The notes beneath the pieces were generated by a model. The model searched no databases. It was not told where the DNA came from and was given only the letters and a program-made list of their open reading frames with translations. A stretch of 64,000 bases of DNA. Source: Setophaga petechia. Lineage: Eukaryota; Chordata; Aves; Passeriformes; Parulidae. The first letter of the stretch is position 1. Every line of letters begins with the position of its first letter. Below are positions 12,965 through 26,557 of this stretch, piece after piece. Location of the stretch: contig JANCRA010000008.1 in the NCBI GenBank assembly GCA_024362935.1, positions 32,234,557-32,298,556 on the forward strand. Direction: 5' to 3'. The position numbers and the translations under genes are program-made.

Positions 12965-15263
12965 GTTTGGCTTTTTCATGTGGCTGTCCTAGAGGTAACT
13001 ACATTTCAATAATTCCAAGTGGGCAGCACAGGTGGAGCCCTCTGAGCCAACCATTACACAAACACACAATAACAGAGGTCATGGGGTAGATGTCTTCTGT
13101 TTAAATCTGCAGATAATTGCCTCATCCCCTTACCTGGAGTCTACCAGCTGTAAGGATTTTGCATTCCTTAGGGTGAAAGGTAGAGCAGGAATTCCAGCCT
13201 TAGCCCAGCTCTTGTGGGCAGTGCCCTCAGAATAGCAAATGCAGCCCCCACCATGCTGCTGCTGCCAACCAGCATCAGACATCACACAGAGCTCATTAGT
13301 CAGTTTAGAGACAAGCCTTCTAACCTGAAGTGTGGTTTAGAAAAACTGTTCCCCAGTGCTCTTGGCTTCAGATGGAGATACTTTTGCAGTAAAGTATACT
13401 CCAGTAGTAAAGACTGGCCATTTTCAAAAGAGCTTTACAGAATATAGCAGGAAGGATCTGCAGGTATATATATAATTTAGCTTTTTAATGATGTATGCCT
13501 TTAAAATGGACAGAGACTCCCTTCAATAAGAACTTGTTGCAATTGCTATTTGTACTTTTAGCAATATTGGAAAGCAAGATCATAATAATGTGCAGTTTGG
13601 TATCATGATAAACCAGAAAAAAAATAATATTAATTCTCAAAATTCTCATAAATTCTCTAATAATAATCCTCATAATAAAAAAATCTAACAAAATTCTCAT
13701 AATATTTCAAGATAACTAATTGCATATTGCTGTCTACTAAACATTTTTCCATCTGTATATACATGTTTGATCTCACAGTAATGTATAATAACCACGTCTT
13801 TTCTGTGCATCTCCAATACAGAAAGCATCCTGAGTCCTGTGGGTTGCATTTTGAATACCTCTTTTAAAAAGAAAAACAATTCCTGCTTTCTTTGTTGACA
13901 CATTGCACAAGTCAGATGTCAAGACTAGAATTATTCCCTGCCAATATATTTTCACTTCATAAAATTGATGAAGATACAGAAGGAAAATAAATAGGGCAAT
14001 AACTGCATTATATAATTTTGTGTAAACAGTAAAATGAGCTTCTTATTTGCAGCTTCCCATGGGACGTGAGTACTGACAGGGAGTTTCCTCTTGTTTCTAA
14101 AGTAGAAAATGAAAAAGGAGGGATGGAGAGGCACCAGTTACTAAACTGCAGAGCAACCAGTAAGATAAAAACAGATGGGCACCCGGCTCAGAGGATTGGT
14201 AACAGGATATGGTACCTTTTTATTCTAAGTTACTGACTTTTATCGAATTCAGATTGTTAGCCACTGAAAATTGTGGTCTTGCCACTCAATGTATGTTCAG
14301 TGGTCTTTATCAAAAGGGCTGTTTTTTGCAGTCCAGTTTTTTGTGGTTCCAGGACCAGCTGAAGTGGCACCCCAGGGTTATTCAAGCAGAGACACTAAGC
14401 TTTGGGTCCAGAGAATGAAATTCCCACCCAAACTAAATCTCAATCTCCCAGCAAGATGAGGAGATGGAGCAGAGCTGCCACCACACTGCTTGACTTTGCT
14501 ACACCTGTTTTCTGGCCAGAGAGGAGTTGTTTTCAGCTACAGACTTTCAGTATCTTTTACTGACAGATCTTCTAATGTAGCATTCTCTGATGATGATGGT
14601 GAAGATGAGATGATGATGCATAACTTATTCCCTTCCTAATGTGAGAACTGCTTCCTGAGAACCATGTTGTCCCTTCTCTATGCTTCCCTCTATTTTCTTC
14701 CCAGTCTTTCACTTTTATATTGTTCTGATCTATTGACACATTCTTTATTTAAAGTAATCAATAGAGAGTATGAATTAGCATTTTTGCTTCTGCCATTAAA
14801 ATAATCTAGGTTTTGTCTTGTGCACAGTTATTTTCCTTTGTCTCACTTCATCCTGCCATCTTTTCCCCTATTGAGCTTAAAGCTTTTAGGTTTCATCAGA
14901 AGGGCTGTGGGCAGAGGTGGTGGTTCAGAGGGTGCTCTGGTGTCTGCAGACCAGCTGGGAACAGGCCCTCACTGGAATAGGCAGGCACTCATTCCCTCCT
15001 GCACTGGGGGCTAGTCTGTGCCTTGGGGACATTGCTCTCTAAACTGGCAAGCCTAAAACATGCAGAGAAATACTTCTATCTGCATGAAAAACACCACAGG
15101 AATGAACAGCTCAAACTGATCATTGCAGTAGTTTATTTTAAGTATTAGTGGCCTCGTATCTGCTAAAATTCCTTATGTGAGTGGTGTCTTTTTTTCTTTT
15201 TCTTTTTCTTTTTTTTCTTCTGTTCCTTCTCCCAGGGCTTTGGAATGAAGAAAGTATACTCAC

Positions 15264-15365
15264 CTCACACCAGGTTGGGGGTCTCATGCCTGGTTAGTAG
15301 CAAGCACCCTAATCTCATCTCAAAGCCCAGCATGCTGAGTAAGTCAAAGAAGGTGCTCAGAATAC
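15264..15365 (-). other. candidate exon (splice-bounded, 102 bp)
   Basis: Read on the minus strand, a pyrimidine-rich run ending in TTTTTCAG (AG at plus 15366-15367) is followed by 102 bp. It ends in GAG|GTGAGTATAC, a near-consensus donor with GTGAGT at plus 15258-15263. One frame (starting two bases in, reading ILSTFFDLLSMLGFEMR…) is open for 32 codons, then meets TGA four bases before the donor. I do not recognise the peptide, and the frame is also open upstream through the would-be intron. It could be a noncoding or stop-carrying cassette exon, or chance. Confidence 0.22.
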
Positions 15366-18300
15366 CTGAAAAATAAATAGCAATTGTTATCCAGTTCAGC
15401 AAAGATGATTTTTCATTTCCTAAGTGACTTGGTCTTTCGAAGAGATACATCACAAAAGGAGAGCAAAGGTAAAACTTTTAAGTCTCTTCTTAGTGTTGAA
15501 TCTATACCGGCCAAGATGTAGATTAGCTGGAAAAGCAGCAAAAACTAGATTCTCCCCTCCATCTTTTCATTTTTAAAATAACTTTACATTTAAAATTGAA
15601 GAAAAAATAGTTTAATGCCCCACTGTCTCTCTTTCCCATCTCTCACTCCTCACTAATGTTTTTAAACATACTATAAAGTTAATCCAAGAATTCAGTAGTG
15701 ATTTAAATTCTTATAATAGCCACTAATAATTACCGTTCTGCTACTATTCAGGAATTCCATCTATTTTTCTCAATGACAGAATAGGCAGAAACACATAAAG
15801 TAAACAGAGTCAAGTCTGATTAGAGAAGCAGGCACTGAGTTTCATTTCCCAAGGACATTACATTTGTAAAATTAGTATCTGAGAAAGATTTGAAATGTCT
15901 TCAAACTGGAAAACTAATAAGAGATTTTTTTTTCATATTTTTTGGAAGAGTTAATACTTCTGGAAATGAATTATTCAACATTTCTTTAATGCTTGAAAAG
16001 ATAAAGAATATCCTTTTAGCTTTGCAGATATGGGACAGCATAATATCTACTCCTATAGAAATAAAAAATGTACCTATTTTCTTACTGTTTCCACAATCTG
16101 TGTGACACCTGCATATCAGATAAAAATTCCTTCAGATATGCATTTTGATACACAAAGATTGCTAATTGTCCTTGTAAGATACATTGTATCATTATGCAGG
16201 ATAAAATAGAAAATACAAGCCTTCCTGCAGCATTTTAAAACTAACTGGGAAATGTAATAATGAACTTAAATGCAATTTTATAAAAGATTATGTTTTTTCC
16301 AAACCTCAATTAAACACTAGGGAAAGCATTTCATTTTTCATTGCTTCCTCTAGCTTTTTTAGCCTTGTAATTTTCTGCAGCAGACCTGTTTCTCGAGAGC
16401 TTAATTTTTAAAAAATTTCTTGTGTTTTATTATTGATGCTAAAGTTAGGCTAAAAATAGTTGATTAATTTCTAATTATCATTGCTTCAGACAGCATGATG
16501 GTACAGGTTTAGTACTCGTACCCTCTGGATTAAGTATGAAGCCTTGAATCTCAAAGAATGTGTACAGCTGGTAATAGGGAATCAAGAAGACAATACACTG
16601 TAAAGGATAATGCAAGAAACAGAAAAAGAACTGCATAATGACTGCAGTTTTGCTTAGCAAAGATGAGTGCAAATAGTTGCTGTTGGCTTTTACTATGAAT
16701 ACCTGTTATGGGTGTGCTGCAAGCTTTGGATGTTTCTATAAAAATCAAAGCAAAACAAAGTTTATATTTGGTGATGTTGGGTTATGGCGTCAGATTTGCT
16801 CTGAAAAGCAAATTATCACACATTATGCATTATGTCAGTGTAAATATGTATTGGCTCAGGTGAATTTGAGGGAACCTTTTTATGCATCTAATCTGAATCT
16901 CAAGGTTTAATGAAGAAACAAACCATGGTACTCTGAAGCATCATGACATCTCTGACCAAGGGATCTGCTTATTATTGACTCTGAATATGTCCTTATAATA
17001 AACCTTCCTGTACACATGCAGCAGAGATAGAGACAGAGATAAATGCAATGCTTTCAACTTCTTAGAGGCGTGGACTTTACTTGGATGTATATTGAGTTTT
17101 CTAGATGAAAGTCACTGGAGATATAAGGAGCAAAAGTTCATTGGAGGGAAGGCAAGGCACACAAGCCTGAGGTGCTCCCAGCTCTGCCTCTGATTCACCT
17201 TCTGGTCCCACATTAGTAGCTTTGCATCCTCAGATGTTTTTTTTAACTGTTTAATGAGCATTTCTGATATTTGACTACATATTAGAGGTGCCTAAAGGTC
17301 ACTGTACAGAAACACTAAGTTTTTTGCTGCCAAGTCTTTATTGCCAACTCTTCTCTGGAACACTTAACAGTGTTCAATGAACTCCTGGTAGAACAGGGCT
17401 AGTGAGCAAGGCAGGAATAGGACACCTGAAATACTGAATAAGATAAGATGAATTAATGGGAAATTTAGATTAAAACTGAGCTAAAGAAGGAAAGCCATAA
17501 AAGAGGAACGGAAAGGAGCTGAGAAAAAAGGGGTCAGTAGAGATGGGAACAGGAAATGAAAACCACACCTCACATCTTGCAAAGTGTAATCCTTTCAGGA
17601 TGGCATTATCCACAGACTATTATCATGGATTCAATGTTGGAAATAAGGTACATCCTTGTGGTAGGCACCTACCCAAGGAAAACTACAAGTGCCTCATCAT
17701 CCTGCTGCTGATTTGCCATTACCTTCAGCAGGTGAGGTGCAGGTGAGAACACTTCAGGTCAGACACTGATGGTGCTGAAATCTCACTTACAACAACAGTG
17801 AGAAACCAATATGAAAGAATTCACATTGGCACGGCATCCCATTTCTGTGGATCACTAAAGGTTTGAGTTATGACTTTTAAAAAATGAAATAACAAATATG
17901 GGTTTCACAGTACATTTTTGTATAGTTTTTAAGTTGAGTACTTAAAAACAAGTTGGTTAATGTTAATTAGGTTTAGATCCTTGTTTACAGGATACTTTCC
18001 TTGCAGGTAAAAGCAACAATAATTGATGAGAATATAAAAATAAAAAATTTCATATATGGACCTTCTAATTTTCTCCAGTGTGAAACAATGATATCATGCT
18101 TTGCTACAGCCTAAATCAGATTATTTTTTTCCTATTTCACCAAATAATATGGTTTATAGAGCTATCATCAAGATGGAGAAGTATATGTAAACTGGCTATC
18201 AGGCACAGAATAAACCATATTTTGTCTTCCAGTAAACACTTAAGCCTCAAACCATCCGGTTATCACCAACAGGGAAAAATGCGAAGTTCTTGACAAGTTA

Positions 18301-18699
18301 GTAAAAGCATCTGGCAAAGGACGGAGATTTTTAATTTTTAATTTAAAGACCAACTATCATCCTTACTAAAAATATCTTGAAACAATCAGGTGATCTTCAA
18401 CACTCCAGATGGGTTAAAATTTTCCACAGAAAGCTTTTACCAGTCTGCAGTAATCTGTCATGACTCTGCTCAATATGAATAGTGTGGATGAAAAATGTGT
18501 GGTTTATTGGTTCGCATACAAAATGTGTAAATAAGGAAGCAGAGAAGAATGTGTGGGCATGTGTTTTTACCAAACGTTCCTTGCTCATACACAAAGATTA
18601 TGGTCTTGAATATGGCATGCAGCCCTAGTGAGTAAAACGTCTAGGGTTCATTTCCCAGGAATTCAATGACTTACTCATTTCCTACCTTTGCCTACGCAG

Positions 18700-18776
18700 G
18701 GTCCAGAGCTGCCTCTTTATCCCTTTCAGGACCACAGTAAGAGGAAATTAATTTCAGATATTTCCAGTAATCTCAG
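18700..18776 (+). other. candidate exon (splice-bounded, 77 bp, one open frame)
   Basis: The acceptor is TTTCCTACCTTTGCCTACGCAG (pyrimidine-rich, AG at 18698-18699). The donor is CTCAG|GTGAGG after 18776. Of the three frames only the first is open, reading GPELPLYPFQ… with a Lys/Arg-rich middle, and the exon would end two bases into a codon. I do not recognise the peptide. The frame would join in phase with the frame of 34733-34914 that reads KPSVITTKGSN. Chance agreement of phase is one in three, so this is weak support. The longest neighbouring ORFs give no help. Confidence 0.22.
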
Positions 18777-18903
18777 GTGAGGAAGAATGTCATTACTCCT
18801 AAGTCCTTATTGCACACAAGTCAAGATCTGCTTTCATGTAAATAACAGTGGCTAAACCAAGGTCTCAGTCTTTTTTTTTTGTCTCTAAGTCTCCCATTCC
18901 TTT

Positions 18904-18955
18904 TCATAGAAATATCATAGAATATCTCCAGTTGTAAAGGATATAATCTAGACCC
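18904..18955 (-). mobile_element. probable CR1 3'-terminal scrap, minus orientation
   Basis: TCATAGAAATATCATAGAAT followed by ATCTCCAGTTGTAAAGGAT resembles the inverted 3' tail of CR1, in which CATAGAAT repeats precede a GTTGGAAGGGA-like block. The match is diverged and short. Confidence 0.5.
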
Positions 18956-21900
18956 TTCTTCTTCTATCCTGAATTTAAAACTGTATGTCCATACACCTAA
19001 GAAACACTTTTTATTCAATCCTATCCATCTAAGATTCATTTCCATTGTTTCATACAATCTTGAAGACAATGCTTGTCTCTGCATTAATTTAATTGACAAA
19101 TCATTAGAATGACATATGTTAATTTGAAAGCAAGGAATATGAACTAGGTGTATTTTTAACTTAGCTTACATGTCTAGAATGTGCCACACTAAGAAAGGCT
19201 TTTTTAGATCTCACAGAGAACTTTTAAGCCTTAGATGCCAAAACCTGTATTTTGGCCCTGAAAGAAAAAGTTTCTGTTACTTCAGCTCAAGTCAGGGAAG
19301 TTGATGCAGACTAATTGTATTTGGATGTCCAAAAGCTGGTTTAGGAGGGGAGCATTCAGCATGCTGGGCACAGCTGTGCTAGCAAGGCCTGTAAGACAAG
19401 GGAAGGAGAATTGTGGTGTCTCTTACAGCTTTGGAGAAAAGCTGGTACATCCCACCCTGCAGCAGCCCATGGCACCAAGTAGATGCTGCAGGGCTGTGTC
19501 AGCAGCAGAGGCTGAGCTCTAGTGTGTGAGGACAAGGATAATGAGCCTTGTGCAAAAGCAGAATTTTGCTGGGTAAAAAGGATGATTTCTGCCTTAATGA
19601 GAGCACACCTTCATGGTTATCAAGGGAGTTTATAAAGCAAGTTAACAAATCCTGGTGTCTTTCCCTTGTGAATCAGGTTCTTAGGAGGGAGAATTCACTT
19701 TATCTGCCTAAGTACTTCATTAAGCATCCTGTGTTCTTAAGGGTGCTTGTTCCCTGCCCACTCCTGGCTAGTCTCTTACTCTGCACACTGGATTTAAGGG
19801 CCGGGTGCTTATGCCCTTTAGGAGAGCAGGAGCTGAGCACTGAGACACCTGCCAGAGCCCGTCCTTCTGTCTCCTGACTTGCACAGGCACTCTGTGGGCA
19901 CCACAAATGCCCTTCCGTGCCCCACATGATGCAGTGCCAGGGAAGGCAGGTGCAATATTTTGAGTGACCTTTATCCATGGACTTCCCTTCACTGAAAAGC
20001 ATTGCACTTCACATCATTTCAGCACGGGCAGGCTTTTCCTCCACATGAGCCTTTGAATGTCGAGTCTCCTCTTAATGATAAAGGACAAGTGCAGTAATCA
20101 AAGGAAGGGGAAGGTAAAGAGTTAAGAGGTGTCATTAAGGTTTACTAGGATTTGAGATTTAAACTCTCTTTTTAATTTAAAAAAAAGAAGCCAAAGAGTG
20201 TGACGGAGAGTGAAAACGGCTTGTACCTAAAGATGCTTGAAGGATGTACTAGAAAAACAACCAAAAAAAGTCTTCCATTTCCCAGCTATGCCTTTCTAAG
20301 TGACCTTTGCTAAGACCTATTGGCAGTCCCCAGGTCAAATGCCTGGCACTGACAGATAGACTTTTATAGTGTACATCATGATGGACACCAGAAAAGGAGG
20401 TGGAGAGAGACAGGAGAGAGACATGGCCACTGCCTGTCAATCTCCATACAAATTGTGGCTACAACCTTGGGAAAGTTTTGCTTTTGTTTTCCCATAGGGT
20501 TAGGTATTTTGTTAAATAAATAGGAATTAAGCACATGTATTTTTAATATCCTAAGAATTCAGTATATATGTTGCAATGATATGAAAGTGGGAATATTGGC
20601 AATTCTTCTTTTATACTAGAATGCCCCCTGCACACAGAACAATAGAAGTCCATATCCTCTAACATCTGCTCAGGACAGGGTGATGATGTTATGATCAGTC
20701 CCTGTCTGCTAACTCACACTGAAATCCACTTCATTCACAGTTTGAAGAGGTGTCTACATAATGGATTGTGTAATTTCTGCTACTTCTTGGGTTTGTGGGA
20801 GCGAGTATGCCTTTGGAAATCACCTTTGTTACACAATATACCAATCATAGGAAGGTCTGAAAATGAACACTTTATAATCTGGACTGTATTAATATTAAAT
20901 AGTTATATATTGTTTAATGAATATAAATATCTTAATAATATTTTCCTACCAGAGAAAATAAATAGATGTATCTTCATTTACAATTTTCTGTGAATTTTTA
21001 GGGAAATTATCAAGTGGGAGAGACTTCAATTTTATATTTCTTACAAAAAAAACCCCAACACAACAAACAAACAAGCTGCATGAGGTCAGTGAAGATTCTT
21101 CCCATTGCCCCTCCCATTCTCTTCATTGTCAGTGATATAACAGGAGTTTGTAGTAATATGCTTTGTAAGTGGGACTTTTTTCTAATAGTCAAGGTCGTGG
21201 AACAAGTTGAAAAGCATGAAGTTTTGCTGCATAAATTATCATTAACAATGTGTTTTATTTTTCTTTGGCAGTTGAAATTTTAATGTAATGTTCTGCTGAA
21301 ATTCTGAGATTCAGTCAAGTTTTAACAAGCTACTGCTAGGAGATTGCATTATTTTTTATGCATTTGTTATTAAAATTCTTGATAAATGTTGCAAAGATTC
21401 TATCTGTGGGTTGTTTTTCACTCTCTAGCTGATATTAAATACTTGCCACCAGAGCTGGATTTTTGATGGTGATTTGTCACATGGTATTATTTCTGCTCCT
21501 AGAGTGAATGAATGCAACCTGCATCAGGATCCTTGTCTGAAGCCTCACAAGAAATACATTTCAAAATGGAAGTCATCAGTATGTATGTGCATAAAATTTT
21601 CCATAAAGATATACTAGTACTGTTTTCTTGCATTAATGTTCCTGACAAGAGAATGCCACGGCTTTCAGCATGGGTGAAATGGATACATATTTTAATGCTG
21701 AGCAAAATTTAATAGAAAAAGTTTGTGTTGCTCACCTAACTGTATTTTGTTTTAGTCAGCATTTGTGCAGACAAAGCTACTCAGAAGCCTAAGAAAAGCC
21801 CACAGACAAGGTTCCTGTGACTCCAGTGGCCTTTGGCCCAACCACCCAGGCTGGGAAGACAGGAATTCTGTGGGCTCTGGGATGCTCTCATCAGAGCTTA

Positions 21901-22949
21901 TGAAGGTATAGTTTTAGATCTGAAGGAGAAAAAATGATTTTTTCTAACTTTTCTCTGGAACCCTTTCTAACACCTTAAGCTGACAGGTTCCCAGCTTGCT
22001 CCCAATCCTGGTTTATCGCTGTTCTTTAAGGGTTTGCAGAGCATTTTGTGCATGCAGTGCTGCTTTCTTTAAAACAGCATGAAGTCAGCATGGTGGTATT
22101 GGGGCAGCTTCCAGGGGTGCCAACCTGACCCCAGGCCCTCCAGACAACAGCTGTAATGGGAGATGCTGGCACATCAGTGGCTTTGTGCAGCCACTGGCCT
22201 CAAATGAGCGCAGAAAGGTGGTCAGTGAATCTATGAACATGGGCGTGACCCACCCTCTCTGCTGGCTCCTCTGAGCTTTACGCTTCTTCCAGCTTTTCTG
22301 GTGATTCTGTACAACCAATCTTAGATCACTCAGCTCAAACCTCAGCAGGGTTTGCAGGTGAGGATGAAGGAGTTTGATAATAAAACTAGATAACAGAAAG
22401 AGATTACCATGAAAAGAAACCTCCCCAGTGGTTCTTCCCATATCACATAAATGGCCATGCAAACCTTAACCACCCTGGGAGCCCAGAAGGAATGTGATCC
22501 ATGAGGTCTGTGACCCCAGTCACCCTTCCACACTACAGTTTCCATGAAAAATCAGCTTTTACCAAGATGGCTGTTCCCTGGATGGACTCCTGGGAGAGCA
22601 GACCACCCCGTCACAGAAGTAGCTGCCTGAGAGTCATTTCTCCTGCCTGTCATTCCAGGTGGACCCAGGGGCTTTCTGTGTTATCCTGGGAGGGTGGGTG
22701 GCTGGCCAGGGAAGCCTGACTGAGAGAGGAGGGTGGAAAAGCCTGCAGCATCCTTCCATATGAGGATCTACTGCTAATATCTGACCCATGCCTGTAAATT
22801 GTCTTCACATGTGAAAACAATTAATGCTTCATCTACAGGTTTTGCATATGTAGCAGCCAAAAAAAGGTTGTGTGCCAGGTTTGAGTTTGATTTGAGGGAG
22901 GAGTGGGATCTGAGAGCTGTAGTTTCTGTTTGAAAGCTTTTCTCTAAAG

Positions 22950-23260
22950 TACTGATGATAATGAATGATGTAAGCCATTCCTTCGGACTGATGATTAATC
23001 CTAATGAATATGTTGCATACGTATGTTTCACGGCTGTCATTAAGCTTCCATTTTAACTGCTCTTCCCCTTTACCCACTCCCACCCATGCCTGCAATCTGC
23101 AAACTCTTATTCCCTGTAGGTATTTTGATAGAGAAACAGACAGGTAACGATCCCGATGTCAGACTGTAAGCCATGCAACTGTCAGTTCATATTGTGTCTG
23201 ACAGCCATTGACAGCTTGCTTCTTCAATTTTACTAAGATTAATATTCTTCACATGTTTTA
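22950..23260. promoter_or_regulatory. candidate developmental enhancer with TGACAG cluster
   Basis: A compact block contains TAATCC (bicoid/OTX-type core) at 22996-23001 and a CATACGTATG palindrome at 23016-23025. It also has three TALE-homeodomain (MEIS/TGIF/PKNOX-type) sites in 36 bp: CTGTCAG at 23179-23185, CTGACAG at 23198-23204 and TTGACAG at 23208-23214. The first two form an inverted pair. These are short motifs read by eye; enhancer activity is inferred, not shown. Confidence 0.3.
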
Positions 23261-25638
23261 TTTATATTTACTGATCTTGCTGCAGTGAATTTTTAAAGAG
23301 ATGTTTTCATATTAAAACCCCCTGTTAAAAATCAAATCTGCATTTTCTTCAAAATTTGGGTTTAAATTTCACAATGCTGCTTGCAGAATTTTTGCACGTT
23401 GCTAATGGTAAGATCCCATGAACAATGCTTTATCCATACAGTGGTCAATAAGGCTTATTCCTATAAACCCCCAGGATCATCATCTGGGAACCCTCTCATC
23501 CCTGGAAGCACATTTACACGTGGTTAACTTCACACAAGGCAGTAGTTTCACAGAAGACAACTGCTCAGATGCATAAAATTATTCACATGTGCAAGCATTT
23601 GAAAGATCCAATTTCTGTAAGAGTAACATTGTCACCAGAGAAATGCTATTGAGTTTCAAAATATTCACACCAGCAAACGCCTGCAAGATTAGACTTTGGG
23701 CTCTGTGGTGAAACTCTTGCACTGTTCTGTCTATCTGAGGCAGATCACCATCTCTCTGGATGCTTGAATTGAAATAGAAACACATTGAGATGCTGAAATT
23801 GTGAATATGATGGGGGAAATTACACATAAGCCAAAAGAATTTTAAACAAGACAGAAATACTTGGAAATTTGGGAAAAAATTATAATGTTATGATTTTTTT
23901 TTATACAAATAGCAATAGGGTATTTGGCTAATTTATATGAAAATAATGTTTTAAAATATGTAAAATTCATATCTGTGTATATAAAGATATAATTTTACAT
24001 TGTGTAAATACAAAGACAAAAGCTTAAACTTGATTCCTATGGTATATCTGCTTTAAAAGGCATTAATCAAATCTCCCACTCCTCACTCAAAGATTCTGAT
24101 CATGTGTCCTATCTGATTGCAGGTAGATTTATTTGACTAAATTTAAGGAAATTCAGATCCCCATCTTCCCACATTTATTAATCAGAAAATTTCCACTTCA
24201 GGACTCCTTTCAACCTCTCTGATCTTTCAAATTGCATGTCTCTTAACTTCAAGAATTAGCCAATTCTGACTTCATCTAGCCATGAGATTACAGTGGTGGT
24301 TTATCTTTTTTTTCCCTTCCTTTCTCTCCAAATCTGTAACATCATGTTTTTCCTATTGCCATGGCAATGCAGCTAAGTATACACAAAAATGCAACAAGCC
24401 AAGTGCATGTAAAAAAGTTTGCACAAAGACAGAATTGCTAACTAAACAAGGGGCATTGCTGATACATGGCTCCTGCAGGGAAATTAGTGGTGGGGGAGAA
24501 TCCCTTTTCATCACCTCTCACCAAGGAAAGTGAAAACACCAACAGGGAGACAAGACATATCAGCATTTCCAGCCCAGTTACAGGAGGGAATATCAGCATC
24601 AAGTAGGACCAGCAACATGGAAGTGTGAAGTTTCCTTCAGATCATATGGAGCTCCAGCAGCTTCTAATAAAAATAGGGGTGATTTAGCACTTCTTCACCA
24701 AAAATAACCCTGCCCTGGACCTTTGAGAGGGGGCATATTGCTAACTTAGAAACAGTAGCACAAACAATCAAGAGCACAGAAAAATCAATGAATCAGTGAA
24801 AAGCCCCTCCATTTAGCCTAATAATTCTCTCCATATGATTACATATGAAATGAATAATAATTCGTCCTTCACTGACAAATCAAGACCACTTTTTAACCCA
24901 AATAATTGTAATGAAGTAGTTAAAAGAGAGATGCCTTTGATTTTTCCTAATGTAAGAGGAAAAAGTAGATGAACAAACTGTAGTTTCTTACTTTTTAAAA
25001 TTTGATTTCATTTACATTTTGTTAATTAATTATTTTTTACGGAGAAGAGGTTTGTCTTATTTTGAACAAAAGGAATGCTGATTGGTCTCCTAGGGATATT
25101 ATAAGAATGTCAAGAAAAGCCATAAATATTTTATAAAGACTGATAATAGAGTTTTCTGTGCTAAGGAAAAGTCAATGATTTTTGAAAAGGGATACATAAT
25201 GATTTTCTGACTAACTGCAAAAATGAGATGGCAGTAATTTTAGTATTAGCTAATAAATATTGACATTTGTATTTCAATGAGTGTAATCAGGCTTTGGTTG
25301 GATATGAAAAGTCATGATTTTTTCATCACTATTATTATAAAAGCTTGACTATTTCCACCAAAGATATTAAACAATCTTTGCAGGAAGCCTCAGTAACTTC
25401 TTAGAATAAATCCAGTAAGGTTATGCAAGAAATTACATGTGCTCTCTGCATCATATTGAGAGCTCATCTATTTTGCTCTCTCACTTAAAAACAAAATTGT
25501 GCAACAGGCATCCTCACACAAAAGCAGTCTGCATGCAAAATGATCTGGTTAAAATGACAGCTTTGGGCATATAGGTAACCTAATGCCCTCAGCATACTTC
25601 ACCTTGTTTTATCTAATAGCTATTCAAATTCACCAGTT

Positions 25639-25662
25639 GGGAGGGGGCCGGGGGCGGGGGGG
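25639..25662 (+). repeat. G-quadruplex-type tract
   Basis: Four G runs (3, 5, 5 and 7 G) are separated by A, CC and C within 24 bases. This satisfies the common G3+N1-7 rule with very short loops. It stands out because the surrounding kilobases are AT-rich. Confidence 0.75.
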
Positions 25663-26529
25663 AAAGACCTAGAAAACACCCAGGGGTCACTCATAGTCTG
25701 AAATGTCAGCTGTTATTCATGGTGGTAGCCTATTATTGCAGAGACAGTCAAAAAAGTCATTATTCTGTGATGACTTCTCATTTTTTTAAAAGCTTTTGCT
25801 CCCTAAGTTGCCATTCTTCCACCAAAATCAAAATCCCAAATTGGTTTCAGAACTGCTACATTTCTGGTGAAGGATCGCCCCTGGGATACCTGGTATTTGA
25901 TGAATTAAAAATGACATCATTCTTGTTGGCTTTAGTGCTGATAATTACTGTCTGCTGAGAGCACACAGTAGTGAATGGTGGCAGAGGGAATGAGCTGAAA
26001 CCCAGGGCTTTGGCTACAAGTTCATCAGCAGACATGTCTGAAACAAACAGACCAGATTGTAAAATAGACTTATTTTCACAAAGCAGACAATTTTCAACAG
26101 AAGATTCTGGAGCAGTGATACTGTTTCCTCACAAAACAGCCCCAGTTTCCAAGCAATGTATTTTTCAGGGCAGCACATCTGTCTCCTTGGTTGCTCACTC
26201 TTCAAAAGTCTTTCCTATGGTACCCATTGAAATGGATTAGGAAGAGAGCTGGCTGAAAAATAGCCTGTTTTGGATAATCTTTAGCTGGATTAATTTCTTG
26301 ATCCAGGTGAAATTTTAAGAGATAAACCATGGGAGTGGGAAAAGTGAAGCTGGCTGGTATAAGAAATGCTGCTCACTGATGGGGAGGCATGGCCCCCTCT
26401 CTGTGAGCACCATCCTCACCTTGGACTTGGTGACATATTTCTAGATCTTGCCCTTTTGCTGGCCCTGGTGCTCTCCTGACCTCTCTGTGACTCAATTTAA
26501 AGTCTGAAATCAACTGAAAAGTAACACAG

Positions 26530-26557
26530 AAAAAAAAAAAAAAAAGAAAAAAGAAAA
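26530..26557 (+). repeat. A-rich tract
   Basis: A long run of A is interrupted by single G. No SINE or processed-pseudogene body was recognised immediately upstream, so I leave it as simple sequence. Confidence 0.8.

Larger units (their letters stand above)
11671..22949. other. AT-rich noncoding stretch, no gene seen
   Basis: There is no protein family resemblance in any frame. Visible items are a 23-bp direct repeat (12229-12276), two short CR1 scraps (12931-12964 and 18904-18955), and a long pure pyrimidine tract at 15188-15233 that ends in CCCAG and would make a strong plus-strand splice acceptor. There are also two splice-bounded segments, 15264-15365 (minus) and 18700-18776 (plus). The interval 13610-13700 is extremely A/T-rich with repeated AATTCTCA/TAATAAT words. 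The rest is ordinary intergenic or intronic DNA. Confidence 0.55.

Noticed and set aside
26530..26557. A-rich tract as a processed pseudogene tail
   Set aside because: No recognisable gene-like body or target duplication upstream.
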